From contig NZ_JAPHNL010000284.1 in assembly GCF_026274175.1 (NCBI RefSeq), forward strand, positions 1-37,534: DNA of 37,534 bases, read 5' to 3'. A program made the position numbers and the translations under genes. Source of the DNA: Streptomyces beihaiensis. Lineage in GTDB: Bacteria; Actinomycetota; Actinomycetes; Streptomycetales; Streptomycetaceae. Of this stretch, positions 31,097 to 37,534 are shown piece by piece (position 1 is the stretch's first letter; every line of letters begins with the position of its first letter). The notes beneath the pieces were generated by a model, which was given only the letters and a program-made list of their open reading frames with translations, was not told the DNA's origin and made no database searches.

Positions 31097-32647
31097 TCAC
31101 ACGGCCCTGGTTCGCCCCTGCCAGTACCGGTCCCGCAGGCGGCGCTTGTAGAGCTTGCCGTTGGGGTCGCGGGGCATGGTGGCGATGAAGTCGACGCTCC
31201 TGGGCCGCTTGTATCCGGCGAGACGGCGCTCGCAGTGGGAGAGGATGTCGGCGGCGAGGGCGGCGTCGGCGGTGTGTCCTTCGGCCGGCTCCACGACGGC
31301 CTTGACCTCCTCTCCCCAGTCGTCGTGCGGGATGCCGAAGGCGGCCGCGTCGGCGACCGCGGGGTGGCTCAGGAGCGCCGACTCGATCTCCGCGGGGTAG
31401 ATGTTGACGCCACCCGAGATGATCATGTCGATCTTGCGGTCGCGCAGGAAGAGGTAGCCGTCCTCGTCGATGACGCCCAGGTCGCCGACGGTGAAGTAGT
31501 CGCCGATGCGGTTCTCGCGCGTCTTGTGCTCGTCCTTGTGGTAGGAGAATTGGCCCGTGCTCATCTTCATGTAGACGGTGCCCAGTTCGCCGGGCGGCAG
31601 CCGGTTGCCGTCGTCGTCGAAGACGGCCAGTTCGCTGATGGGCCAGGCCCTGCCGACGGTACCCGGCTTCTTCAGCCAGTCCTCGGCCGTGGCGAACGCG
31701 CCGCCGCCCTCGCTGGCCGCGTAGTACTCCTCCACGCATGTCCCCCACCAATCGATCATGGCGCGCTTGACGTGGTCGGGGCAGGGGGCCGCGCCGTGGA
31801 TGGCGTGCCGCATGGAGCTCACGTCGTAGGCGTCCTTGACCTGCCGCGGCAGGGCCAGGAGCCGGTGGAACTGGGTGGGCACCATGTGGGTGTGCGTGCA
31901 GGCGTGCGTGTCGATCAGGCGGAGCATCTCCTCGGGCGTCCACCGGTCCATGAGGACGAGCCGGTGCCCTATGTGCAGGGACGCGCCCGCGAACTGCAGC
32001 ACGGCGGTGTGGTAGAGCGGCGAACAGACCAGGTGGACGTTGTCGTCGAAGGGCTTGATGCCGAAGATGCCGAGGAAGCCGCCGAGGTAGGTCTCCTCCG
32101 GGAGCTTGCCGGGGAGCGGGCGACGGATGCCTCGTGGGCGGCCCGTGGTGCCGGAGGTGTAGTTCATGACCCAGCCGAGGGTGCGGTCCTCGGGCGGGTT
32201 CGGGCTCTGCCCGGCGAGCAGGTCGCCGTACGGGCGGAACGTGTCGATCTCGCCGACCGCGTAGCGCTGCGCGGCGGGCAGGCACGCCTCGTCGGCCGCG
32301 GCGCGTGCCGCGTCGGCGAACCGTTCGTGGGCGAGGAGCGCCTTCGCGCCGGAGTCGGAGACGATCCAGGCGATCTCCGGGCCCACGAGGTGGTGGTTGA
32401 CCGGCACCAGGTAGAAGCCGGCCTGCTGGGCGGCGAGGTGGGCCGTGAGGAACTCGACGCCGTTGGGCAGGACGACGGCGAAGGCGTCCCCCCGGGTGAG
32501 CCCGGCCTCGCGAAGGCCGTGGACCATCCGGTTGGCGGCAGCGTGGAGTTCGCCCGCCGACCAGGGTTGCCCGTCGGGGGCGTGGAGCACGGTGCGGTCG
32601 GGGGCGGCTGCGGCTTGGGCCCAGAAGCCGTTGGGGGGTGTGCTCAT
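31097..32647 (-). CDS. Acyl-CoA synthetase (AMP-forming)
   Basis: A 516-residue adenylating enzyme. The P-loop MNYTSGTTGRPRGIRRP spans about 161-177. EEYYAASEGGG is the acyl/AMP motif, and the hinge GDLGVIDEDGYLFLRDRKID precedes the C-terminal Lys in DPNGKLYKRRL. It resembles the FadD4/benzoate-CoA-type acyl synthetases of actinomycetes more than PaaK. The only visible Shine-Dalgarno, AGGAGG, lies 12 nt before the ATG, rather far. It follows the FMN enzyme gene by 90 nt on the same strand and may be cotranscribed. It is the third CoA ligase in the window, which suggests a catabolic cluster for several carboxylates. Confidence 0.9.
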   Translation of the reverse strand: MSTPPNGFWAQAAAAPDRTVLHAPDGQPWSAGELHAAANRMVHGLREAGLTRGDAFAVVLPNGVEFLTAHLAAQQAGFYLVPVNHHLVGPEIAWIVSDSGAKALLAHERFADAARAAADEACLPAAQRYAVGEIDTFRPYGDLLAGQSPNPPEDRTLGWVMNYTSGTTGRPRGIRRPLPGKLPEETYLGGFLGIFGIKPFDDNVHLVCSPLYHTAVLQFAGASLHIGHRLVLMDRWTPEEMLRLIDTHACTHTHMVPTQFHRLLALPRQVKDAYDVSSMRHAIHGAAPCPDHVKRAMIDWWGTCVEEYYAASEGGGAFATAEDWLKKPGTVGRAWPISELAVFDDDGNRLPPGELGTVYMKMSTGQFSYHKDEHKTRENRIGDYFTVGDLGVIDEDGYLFLRDRKIDMIISGGVNIYPAEIESALLSHPAVADAAAFGIPHDDWGEEVKAVVEPAEGHTADAALAADILSHCERRLAGYKRPRSVDFIATMPRDPNGKLYKRRLRDRYWQGRTRAV

Positions 32648-32737
32648 GGGGCGGCTCTCCTCCTGTGGTCCCGATCCATGGGTCTGCGGGGTTCTGTCAG
32701 TGGGCGGGTGCGGGCGCGTTCCGGTTGCTCGCGCAGC

Positions 32738-33838
32738 TCACCGTCCCGCGATCCGGTTGATCCGGTCGATCGCCTGCTCGAACCCCCGGGTCAGTTCGTC
32801 GAAGACCTCCTGGACGCTCCGCTCCGCGTTCATCCGGCCGACGATCTGCCCGACCGGCGTGCCGAGCAGCGGTTCCACCTCGTGCTTCTGGATGCGGGAC
32901 ACCGCCTCGGCGACCAGCAGGCCCTGCAGGGGCATCGGCAGCGTGCCCGGCCCCGCCGGGTCGTCCCACGCGTCCGTCCACCGGGTGCGCAGTTGCCGCG
33001 CCGGTTTCCCGGTCAGCGCGCGCGAGCGCACCGTGTCGCCGGATCCCGCGGCGAGCAGCTTGCGGGTGAGGGCGGGCGAGTGCAGGTCGGCCTCGGTCGT
33101 CGTCAGCCACACCGAGCCGAGCCACACGCCCTGCGCGCCGAGGGCGAGCGCGGCGGCGACCTGGCGGCCGCTGCCGATGCCGCCTGCCGCGAGGACGGGC
33201 AACGGGTCGACGGCGTCGACGACTTCGGGCGTGAGCACCATGGAGGCGATCTCGCCGGTGTGGCCGCCCGCCTCGTAGCCCTGGGCGACGACGATGTCGA
33301 TGCCCGCGTCCGCGTGCTTGCGCGCGTGGCGTGCGCTGCCGGCGAGCGCGGCGACGAGGACGTCGTGGTCGTGTGCGCGGGCCACGACGTCGGCCGGGGG
33401 CGAGCCGAGGGCGTTGGCGAGCAGCTTGATGGGGTAGTCGAGGGCGACGTCGAGCTGGCCGCGCGCCACCTGTTCCATCCAGCCGGTGATCCGCCAGCCG
33501 GATGCCTCGCCGTCGTCGAGTTCGGGCACGCCGTGTTCGGCCAGGGTCTCCTGGACGAACCGGCGGTGCTCCTGCGGGATCATCGCCTCGACGTCGGCCT
33601 CGGTGACGCCGTCGACCTTCTTGGCGGGCATCACGACGTCGAGGCCGTACGGGTGGTCGCCTACGTGGGCGTCCAGCCAGTCGAGATCGCGTTTGAGCTC
33701 GTCGGGTGCCGTGTAGCGAACCGCGCCGAGCACCCCGAATCCGCCAGCCCTGCTGATGGCGGCTGCCACCGCGGGAAATGGTGTGAAGCCGAAGACGGGG
33801 TGCTCGATCCCCAGTTTCTTGCTCAGCTCCGTCTGCAT
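32738..33838 (-). CDS. FMN-dependent nitronate monooxygenase-family enzyme
   Basis: A 366-residue TIM-barrel flavoprotein of the nitronate monooxygenase/2-nitropropane-dioxygenase group. Typical features are FGFTPFPAVAAAISRAGGFGVLG at the N-terminus, VAQGYEAGGHTG with the conserved His193 (180s-190s), and PVLAAGGIGSGRQVAAALALGAQGVWLGS (215-242) for FMN phosphate binding. Family members also include IpdC, an FMN enzyme of cholesterol-ring degradation, which is relevant beside the acyl-CoA genes. No clear Shine-Dalgarno sits before the ATG at 33838. A CTGAY-N5-GTCAG palindrome lies 43 nt upstream. It leads a leftward unit with an acyl-CoA synthetase. Confidence 0.88.
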   Translation of the reverse strand: MQTELSKKLGIEHPVFGFTPFPAVAAAISRAGGFGVLGAVRYTAPDELKRDLDWLDAHVGDHPYGLDVVMPAKKVDGVTEADVEAMIPQEHRRFVQETLAEHGVPELDDGEASGWRITGWMEQVARGQLDVALDYPIKLLANALGSPPADVVARAHDHDVLVAALAGSARHARKHADAGIDIVVAQGYEAGGHTGEIASMVLTPEVVDAVDPLPVLAAGGIGSGRQVAAALALGAQGVWLGSVWLTTTEADLHSPALTRKLLAAGSGDTVRSRALTGKPARQLRTRWTDAWDDPAGPGTLPMPLQGLLVAEAVSRIQKHEVEPLLGTPVGQIVGRMNAERSVQEVFDELTRGFEQAIDRINRIAGR

Positions 33839-33881
33839 GGCCGCAGGATGCCGCAGCCGGCCGGACGACGGAAGGGCTTTT

Positions 33882-33896
33882 CTGATGCTGCGTCAG
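33882..33896. promoter_or_regulatory. Palindrome CTGAT-N5-GTCAG upstream of the FMN enzyme gene
   Basis: CTGATGCTGCGTCAG shares arm length, spacing and nearly all arm bases with the operator at 20590-20604 (CTGAC-N5-GTCAG). Extended symmetry CTGANGC-T-GCNTCAG is visible. It lies 43 nt before the start codon. Confidence 0.55.
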
Positions 33897-34042
33897 ATCC
33901 ATGGGGTATCCGCAAGGGGCCGGCAAGAGATCGACGAGCGATCCACCGGATCGCCTGACCGATCGAGCACGCGCCGGACTTCGCGCGCCGGGACCCGTTC
34001 AGCGGCCGCCGGACCCCGCCGGGCACGTGGCGGGGGTCGCGG

Positions 34043-34657
34043 TCATCGGCGGTCGATGGCGTTGAGGGTGAACGTCACCAGCTCCTCGGCGGCGGCGTCC
34101 AGGTCGAGTTCGGGGTCGCTCAGCCACTGGCCGATCACGCCGTCGATGGCGCCCCCGACGGCGAGGGCCACCGTCCGCGTGTCGAACGCGCGGAACCGGC
34201 CGGCCTTCTGCCCCGCCTCCAGCATCTGGGCGAGCGCCTGCCAGCGCCCGCCCACGTCGTGCCGGCCGGGGGTCTTCAGGCGCGTGCCGCCGCGGTCGTC
34301 GAGGAGCGTCTCGGTGATGACGCGGACGTGCCGCCGGTGGTCGCGCTGGTAGCCGACCAGCGCCCGCACGTAGGCGATGACGGCGTCACGCGGATCGCTC
34401 TCGCGGGTGATCCGCTCGGTGACGTAACCCAGGAACTCGCCGATGACGTGGTCGAGCGCGGCCTGCGTGAGGTTGTCCTTGGAGGAGAAGTGGTAGAGGA
34501 CGGCCGCTTTCGACAGGCCCGCCTCCTTGGCGATCGCCGACAGGGACGTCGCCGGGAGGCCGCGTGTGCCGATCAGGTCGATGGTGCACTCGATGAGCTG
34601 GCGGCGGCGGGCCTGTTCGGTGAAGGTCGGGGCGCCGTCCGCCCGGCGAGGGGTCAT
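34043..34657 (-). CDS. TetR family transcriptional regulator
   Basis: A 204-residue regulator. The N-terminal helix-turn-helix is ATSLSAIAKEAGLSKAAVLYHFSSKDNLTQ (about 36-65), the classical TetR pattern ending YHFxSKDxL. The remainder is the alpha-helical ligand/dimer domain, with a C-terminal VGGAIDGVIGQWLSDPELD helix typical of acyl-CoA or fatty acid-responsive members. Start: ATG 34657 with GGTGGAG 6 nt upstream. It lies 204 nt downstream of the FMN enzyme gene's start, on the same strand, so it is transcribed toward that gene's neighbour region. It is the obvious candidate for the two CTGAY-N5-GTCAG sites (inference). Its own upstream region has a CGGTCG-N5-CGACCG palindrome. Confidence 0.92.
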   Translation of the reverse strand: MTPRRADGAPTFTEQARRRQLIECTIDLIGTRGLPATSLSAIAKEAGLSKAAVLYHFSSKDNLTQAALDHVIGEFLGYVTERITRESDPRDAVIAYVRALVGYQRDHRRHVRVITETLLDDRGGTRLKTPGRHDVGGRWQALAQMLEAGQKAGRFRAFDTRTVALAVGGAIDGVIGQWLSDPELDLDAAAEELVTFTLNAIDRR

Positions 34658-34686
34658 CGTGGCTCCACCCGTTTTCTCGTATGTCG

Positions 34687-34703
34687 CGGTCGACAGCCGA
34701 CCG
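34687..34703. promoter_or_regulatory. Palindrome CGGTCG-N5-CGACCG upstream of tetR-type gene
   Basis: Perfect 6-bp arms around ACAGC lie 29 nt upstream of the TetR start codon. An overlapping smaller repeat, TGTCG-N4-CGACA, is at 34682-34695. Likely site of autoregulation or of another regulator. Confidence 0.5.
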
Positions 34704-34736
34704 TACACCAGGCCGGTGCGGCAGAGCCGTGCACGG

Positions 34737-36338
34737 CTACCGGCCCAGGACCGCCATGGCGGCGTTGTGGCCGGGGATGCCGCTGACGCCGCCGCCGCGC
34801 ACCGCGCCCGCCCCGCACAGCAGCACGTTCGGGTGCGCGGTCTCCACGCCCCAACGGCCCGTGCCCTCCTGGGCGTACGGGAACGCCAGGGCACGGTGGA
34901 AGATGTTCCCGCCGGGCAGGCGCAGCTCACGTTCGAGGTCCAGCGGGGTCTTCGCCTCGATGCAGGGGCGGCCGTCGGCGTCCTCGGCGAGGCAGTCCGC
35001 GATCGGTTCGGCGAGGTGCGCGTCGAGTCCGGCGAGGGTGGCGGCGAGCAGGTCGGCGCGGGTCCCTTCGTTGTCGGTGGTGAACAGGCGGGCCGGGGTG
35101 TGGAGTCCGAACAGGGTGAGGGTGTGGTGGCCGCTCTCGGCGAGCTCGGGGGCGAGGATCGTCGGGTCGGTCAGTGAGTGGCAGTAGATCTCCCCGGGCG
35201 GCGCGCTCGGCAGCCGTCCGGCGGCCGCCTCGGCATACGCGGCGGCCAACTCGCCGTACCCTTCGCCGACATGGAACGTCCCGGCGAACGCGTCGCGCGG
35301 GTCGACGTCCGGGTCCTTGAGCCGCGGCAGCCGCTTGAGCAGCATGTTGACCTTGAGCTGGGCGCCCTCGGCCGGTGCGGGGCCGCTCTCGCCGAGCAGC
35401 CGGGCGAGTTCCTGCGGCGAGGCTCCCACGAGGACGTGCCGGGCGCCCAGAACGGTCGTCTCGCCCTCGCCCGTCCGGTAGGCCACCTCCGCCGTGCGGC
35501 CGTCGGTCTCGATACGGGTGGCCTCGCAGCCGGTGAGCAACCGGGCGCCCGCGGCGCGTGCCGTCGCCGCGAGCGCGTCGGTGAGCGCGCCCATGCCGCC
35601 GACCGGCACGTCCCAGTCGCCGGTGCCGTTGCCGATGACGTGGTAGAGGAAGCAGCGGTTCTGGGCGAGCGCCGGGTCGTGGGCGTCGGCGAAGGTGCCG
35701 ATGAGCGCGTCGGTGAGGACGACGCCGCGCACCAGGTCGTCGTCGAAGTACCGCTCGACGGCGACGCCGATGGGTTCCTCGAACAGCATCCGCCAGGCCG
35801 CCTCGTCATCGACGCGGGCGCGCAGTTCGGCCCGGGTGGGCAGCGGCTCGGTCAGCGTGGGGAAGACACGTTCGGCCACGCGTCGGGTCATGGCGTGGAA
35901 ACGGGTCCACGCCTCGTACGTGCCCTCGCCGCCGGTGAGCCGGGCGAACGAGGCGCGCGTGCGCTCGGTGCCGCCGCCGACGAGCAGGCCGGTGGAGCGG
36001 CCGGCGCGGACGGTGGGCGTGTACGAGGAGATCGTGCGCGGGCGGATGTCGACGGCGAGCCCGAGGTCGCCGAGGATCTTCTTCGGCATCAGGCTGACGA
36101 GATACGAGTAGCGGGAGAGGCGGGCGTCCACGCCCGGGAACGGCCGGGTCGAGACGGCGGCGCCGCCGGTGGCGTCGAGCCGTTCGAGGACGGTGACCGC
36201 GCGGCCGGCGCGGGCGAGGTAGGCGGCGGCGACCAGGGCGTTGTGGCCGCCGCCCACGATGACGACGTCGCCGGAACCGGACACGGAACGGGAACGGGAA
36301 CGGGAAATTGCACGGGAGCTGGCGCTGTGTGCGGGCAT
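34737..36338 (-). CDS. FAD-dependent oxidoreductase, phytoene desaturase-like (PYROXD2 group)
   Basis: A 533-residue flavoprotein. The dinucleotide motif VVIVGGGHNALVAAAYLARAG lies at about 25-45, with Glu52 (VLERLDATGG) binding the ribose. The C-terminal NVLLCGAGAVRGGGVSGIPGHNAA holds the second FAD motif. It resembles the phytoene desaturase/all-trans-retinol-dehydrogenase-like branch. No carotenoid genes (crtB, crtE) are near, so it is not a carotenoid cluster. The first 20 residues are an odd SRSRSRS tract encoded by a 6-bp tandem repeat. The start is uncertain: ATG 36338 lacks a strong Shine-Dalgarno, and the GTG at 36284 would exclude the repeat. Its gene lies upstream of the TetR gene on the same strand, 79 nt away. 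Confidence 0.88.
   Translation of the reverse strand: MPAHSASSRAISRSRSRSVSGSGDVVIVGGGHNALVAAAYLARAGRAVTVLERLDATGGAAVSTRPFPGVDARLSRYSYLVSLMPKKILGDLGLAVDIRPRTISSYTPTVRAGRSTGLLVGGGTERTRASFARLTGGEGTYEAWTRFHAMTRRVAERVFPTLTEPLPTRAELRARVDDEAAWRMLFEEPIGVAVERYFDDDLVRGVVLTDALIGTFADAHDPALAQNRCFLYHVIGNGTGDWDVPVGGMGALTDALAATARAAGARLLTGCEATRIETDGRTAEVAYRTGEGETTVLGARHVLVGASPQELARLLGESGPAPAEGAQLKVNMLLKRLPRLKDPDVDPRDAFAGTFHVGEGYGELAAAYAEAAAGRLPSAPPGEIYCHSLTDPTILAPELAESGHHTLTLFGLHTPARLFTTDNEGTRADLLAATLAGLDAHLAEPIADCLAEDADGRPCIEAKTPLDLERELRLPGGNIFHRALAFPYAQEGTGRWGVETAHPNVLLCGAGAVRGGGVSGIPGHNAAMAVLGR
36289..36306. repeat. Hexanucleotide tandem repeat (CGGGAA)x3 at the oxidoreductase 5' end
   Basis: Three perfect CGGGAA copies are preceded by a partial CGGAA. 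If the ATG at 36338 is used, the repeat encodes alternating Ser-Arg (TCCCGT on the coding strand) and could change length without shifting the frame. Confidence 0.6.
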
Positions 36339-36421
36339 GCGTCTTGGTAGCACGTGCGCGGCGCCGCGGACAGGGCGCCGCTCCGCCGTGTCCCGGACCT
36401 CTGGCGCCGGGCGGCCGCCCG

Positions 36422-37534
36422 TCAGTCCTGGCCGCGCAGTGCGGTGACGCGCCGGTACAGCTCCACGGCCTCGGACGATCGGCCGAGCTGCTCCAGACAG
36501 TGCGCCTCGTCGGTGCGGCTCGCCAGGGTCTGGGGGTGCGCCTCCCCCAGAGCGCGGGTGTGGGCGTCGGCGACCGTGCGGTACTCGACGAGCGCGTCCG
36601 GCCAGCGGCCCAGCCAGCCGAGGGCGACGGCGACCTCGCGGTGGCTGACGACGGTGTCGACGTGGTCGGGGCCCAGAACCCGTTCGCGCAGCGCGCACAC
36701 GTCCCGGGCCTCGGCGAGCGCCTCTTCCCAGCGGGCCGTGCGGCCGAGGTTGACGCCGAGTCCGTGGCGGGCGCGGAGCGTCTCGGGGTGGTGGGGACCG
36801 CTGACACGGGTGCGGTCCCGGACGAGTTCGCGGTAGAGGGCGAGCGCCTCCGCGCCGCGGCCGAGCCGGCCGAGACTGACGCCGATCTCGTAGCGGGCGG
36901 CGAGGGTGTCGGGGTGGTCGGCGCCCAGCGACGCGGCGCGCGCTCGGGCCACGTACTCGTAGGTGCGCAACGCGTCGGCCCATCGGCCCGACCGGGCAAG
37001 GGTGTAGCCGACTTCGCAGCGGGTGACCAGGGTGTCGGGGTGGTCGGCGCCCAGCACGCGGGCGCGCGCCTCGGCGACGTCCACGGCCATGCGGTAGGAC
37101 TCGTCGAGACGGCCGAGGCGTCTGAGGTTGAACGCCAGGTTGTGGCGGCAGCGCAGGGTGTCCGGATGGTCGGGCCCCATGGTGCGCTCACGGGCGGCGA
37201 GGACGTCCGTGTACATCCGGTGCGCCTCGCCGTACCGCTTCAGCTTGCCGAGGACGTACGCGACTTCCTGACGGGCGCCGAGAGTCTCCGGGTGGTCGGC
37301 TCCGAGCACCCGCTCGCGCCCGGCGACGACGCGGCGGAACTCCGCGAGCGCCTCGGCGGGGTGGCCGGTACGGCTCAGGCCCATGGCGATCTCGTAGCGG
37401 CTGGTGAGAGTGTCGGGGTGATCGGGGCCGAGGGCCTGTTCGCGCGCGGCGGCGACCGCGCGGTGCACCTCGCCGGCCTGCGTCCAGCGTCCGGCGCGGC
37501 CCAGGGCGAGGCCGTCGGTGTGCCGGGCCGCGAG
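36422..37534 (-). CDS. Tetratricopeptide-repeat protein, kinesin-light-chain type (5' end beyond window)
   Basis: An open leftward frame from the right edge; about 370 residues are visible, and the reading frame continues past the edge (LAARHTDGLALGRAGRW). It is an array of about eight 42-residue TPRs of the kinesin-light-chain (TPR_12) type, each ending with a GPDHPDTL-like motif: GPDHPDTL, GADHPETL, GPDHPDTL, GADHPDTL, GADHPDTL, GPHHPETL, GPDHVDTV, GEAHPQTL. The third and fourth GADHPDTL units are almost identical in DNA 126 bp apart. Such arrays in Streptomyces often follow an N-terminal ATPase (NB-ARC) or protease domain, which may lie outside the window. Role: protein-protein recognition. 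Confidence 0.88.
   Translation of the reverse strand, partial: LAARHTDGLALGRAGRWTQAGEVHRAVAAAREQALGPDHPDTLTSRYEIAMGLSRTGHPAEALAEFRRVVAGRERVLGADHPETLGARQEVAYVLGKLKRYGEAHRMYTDVLAARERTMGPDHPDTLRCRHNLAFNLRRLGRLDESYRMAVDVAEARARVLGADHPDTLVTRCEVGYTLARSGRWADALRTYEYVARARAASLGADHPDTLAARYEIGVSLGRLGRGAEALALYRELVRDRTRVSGPHHPETLRARHGLGVNLGRTARWEEALAEARDVCALRERVLGPDHVDTVVSHREVAVALGWLGRWPDALVEYRTVADAHTRALGEAHPQTLASRTDEAHCLEQLGRSSEAVELYRRVTALRGQD

Noticed and set aside
26448-32285. Very long minus-strand open frame (1945 codons)
   Set aside because: It lies antisense to the ABC transporter and phosphoesterase genes and is Arg/Gly/Val-rich with no domain. High GC content removes stop codons in the opposite strand.
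34737-36338. Carotenoid biosynthesis cluster
   Set aside because: The oxidoreductase is phytoene desaturase-like, but no phytoene synthase, prenyl synthase or cyclase is nearby, and the neighbours are regulatory and catabolic.
1-37534. CRISPR array, insertion sequence, prophage or tRNA gene
   Set aside because: No regularly spaced repeats, transposase, integrase, phage structural gene or tRNA cloverleaf was seen on either strand.

Overview
The window is very GC-rich, with most codons ending in G or C, frequent GTG starts, strong purine-rich ribosome binding sites and short intergenic gaps. These traits and the gene content (an NsdA-type regulator, a MalR/Reg1-type LacI protein, a DUF397 protein, DUF4232-type and secreted amidase proteins) point to a Streptomyces chromosome. 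No rRNA, tRNA, CRISPR array, insertion sequence or phage gene was seen. The genes at both window edges are cut off.

Layout, left to right. 1-2.5 kb: the 5' part of a leftward gene that looks like a degenerate caspase-like protein, a small conserved protein, a GNAT acetyltransferase and a secreted DUF4232-like protein. 2.5-5.5 kb: a leftward MFS exporter plus NAD(P)-binding reductase pair, divergent from a LysR regulator, with a candidate LysR box between them. 5.5-8.2 kb: an orphan MalR-type LacI regulator and a PAS-PP2C phosphatase. 8.3-11.2 kb: nsdA, a developmental and antibiotic regulator, divergent from an aminoglycoside phosphotransferase-like protein, with unusual repeats between them. 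11.5-16.3 kb: a secreted peptidoglycan amidase, a conserved hypothetical protein, a leucine-rich-repeat protein, a double universal stress protein with a DosR/DevR-like site upstream, and an orphan DUF397 protein.

16.4-22.3 kb and 31-36.3 kb together hold a CoA-ester catabolic gene set. A tightly coupled leftward operon runs crotonase, tandem-DUF35 protein, thiolase-fold protein, thiolase-fold protein. It is divergent from a FadD19-like acyl-CoA synthetase. Further right are a PaaK-type ligase, an FMN-dependent nitronate-monooxygenase-family enzyme, a second acyl-CoA synthetase, a TetR regulator and a phytoene-desaturase-like FAD oxidoreductase. Both thiolase-fold proteins lack the catalytic Cys and His of thiolases and sit beside a DUF35 protein, as in the Ltp2-ChsH2 aldolase of actinobacterial steroid side-chain degradation. 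The operon may therefore activate, hydrate and cleave an acyl chain by retro-aldol chemistry. A shared 15-bp palindrome (CTGAY-N5-GTCAG) in the FadD/crotonase divergent promoter and upstream of the FMN enzyme suggests one regulon, with the local TetR as the first candidate regulator.

Between these blocks lie a methyltransferase remnant that stops at the fadD stop codon, a GNAT protein that overlaps a convergent alpha/beta hydrolase, and a three-gene unit (25.7-30.9 kb) of ABC ATPase, ABC permease with an extra C-terminal domain, and a large secreted beta-propeller/phosphoesterase. The right edge is a tetratricopeptide-repeat gene that continues beyond the window.
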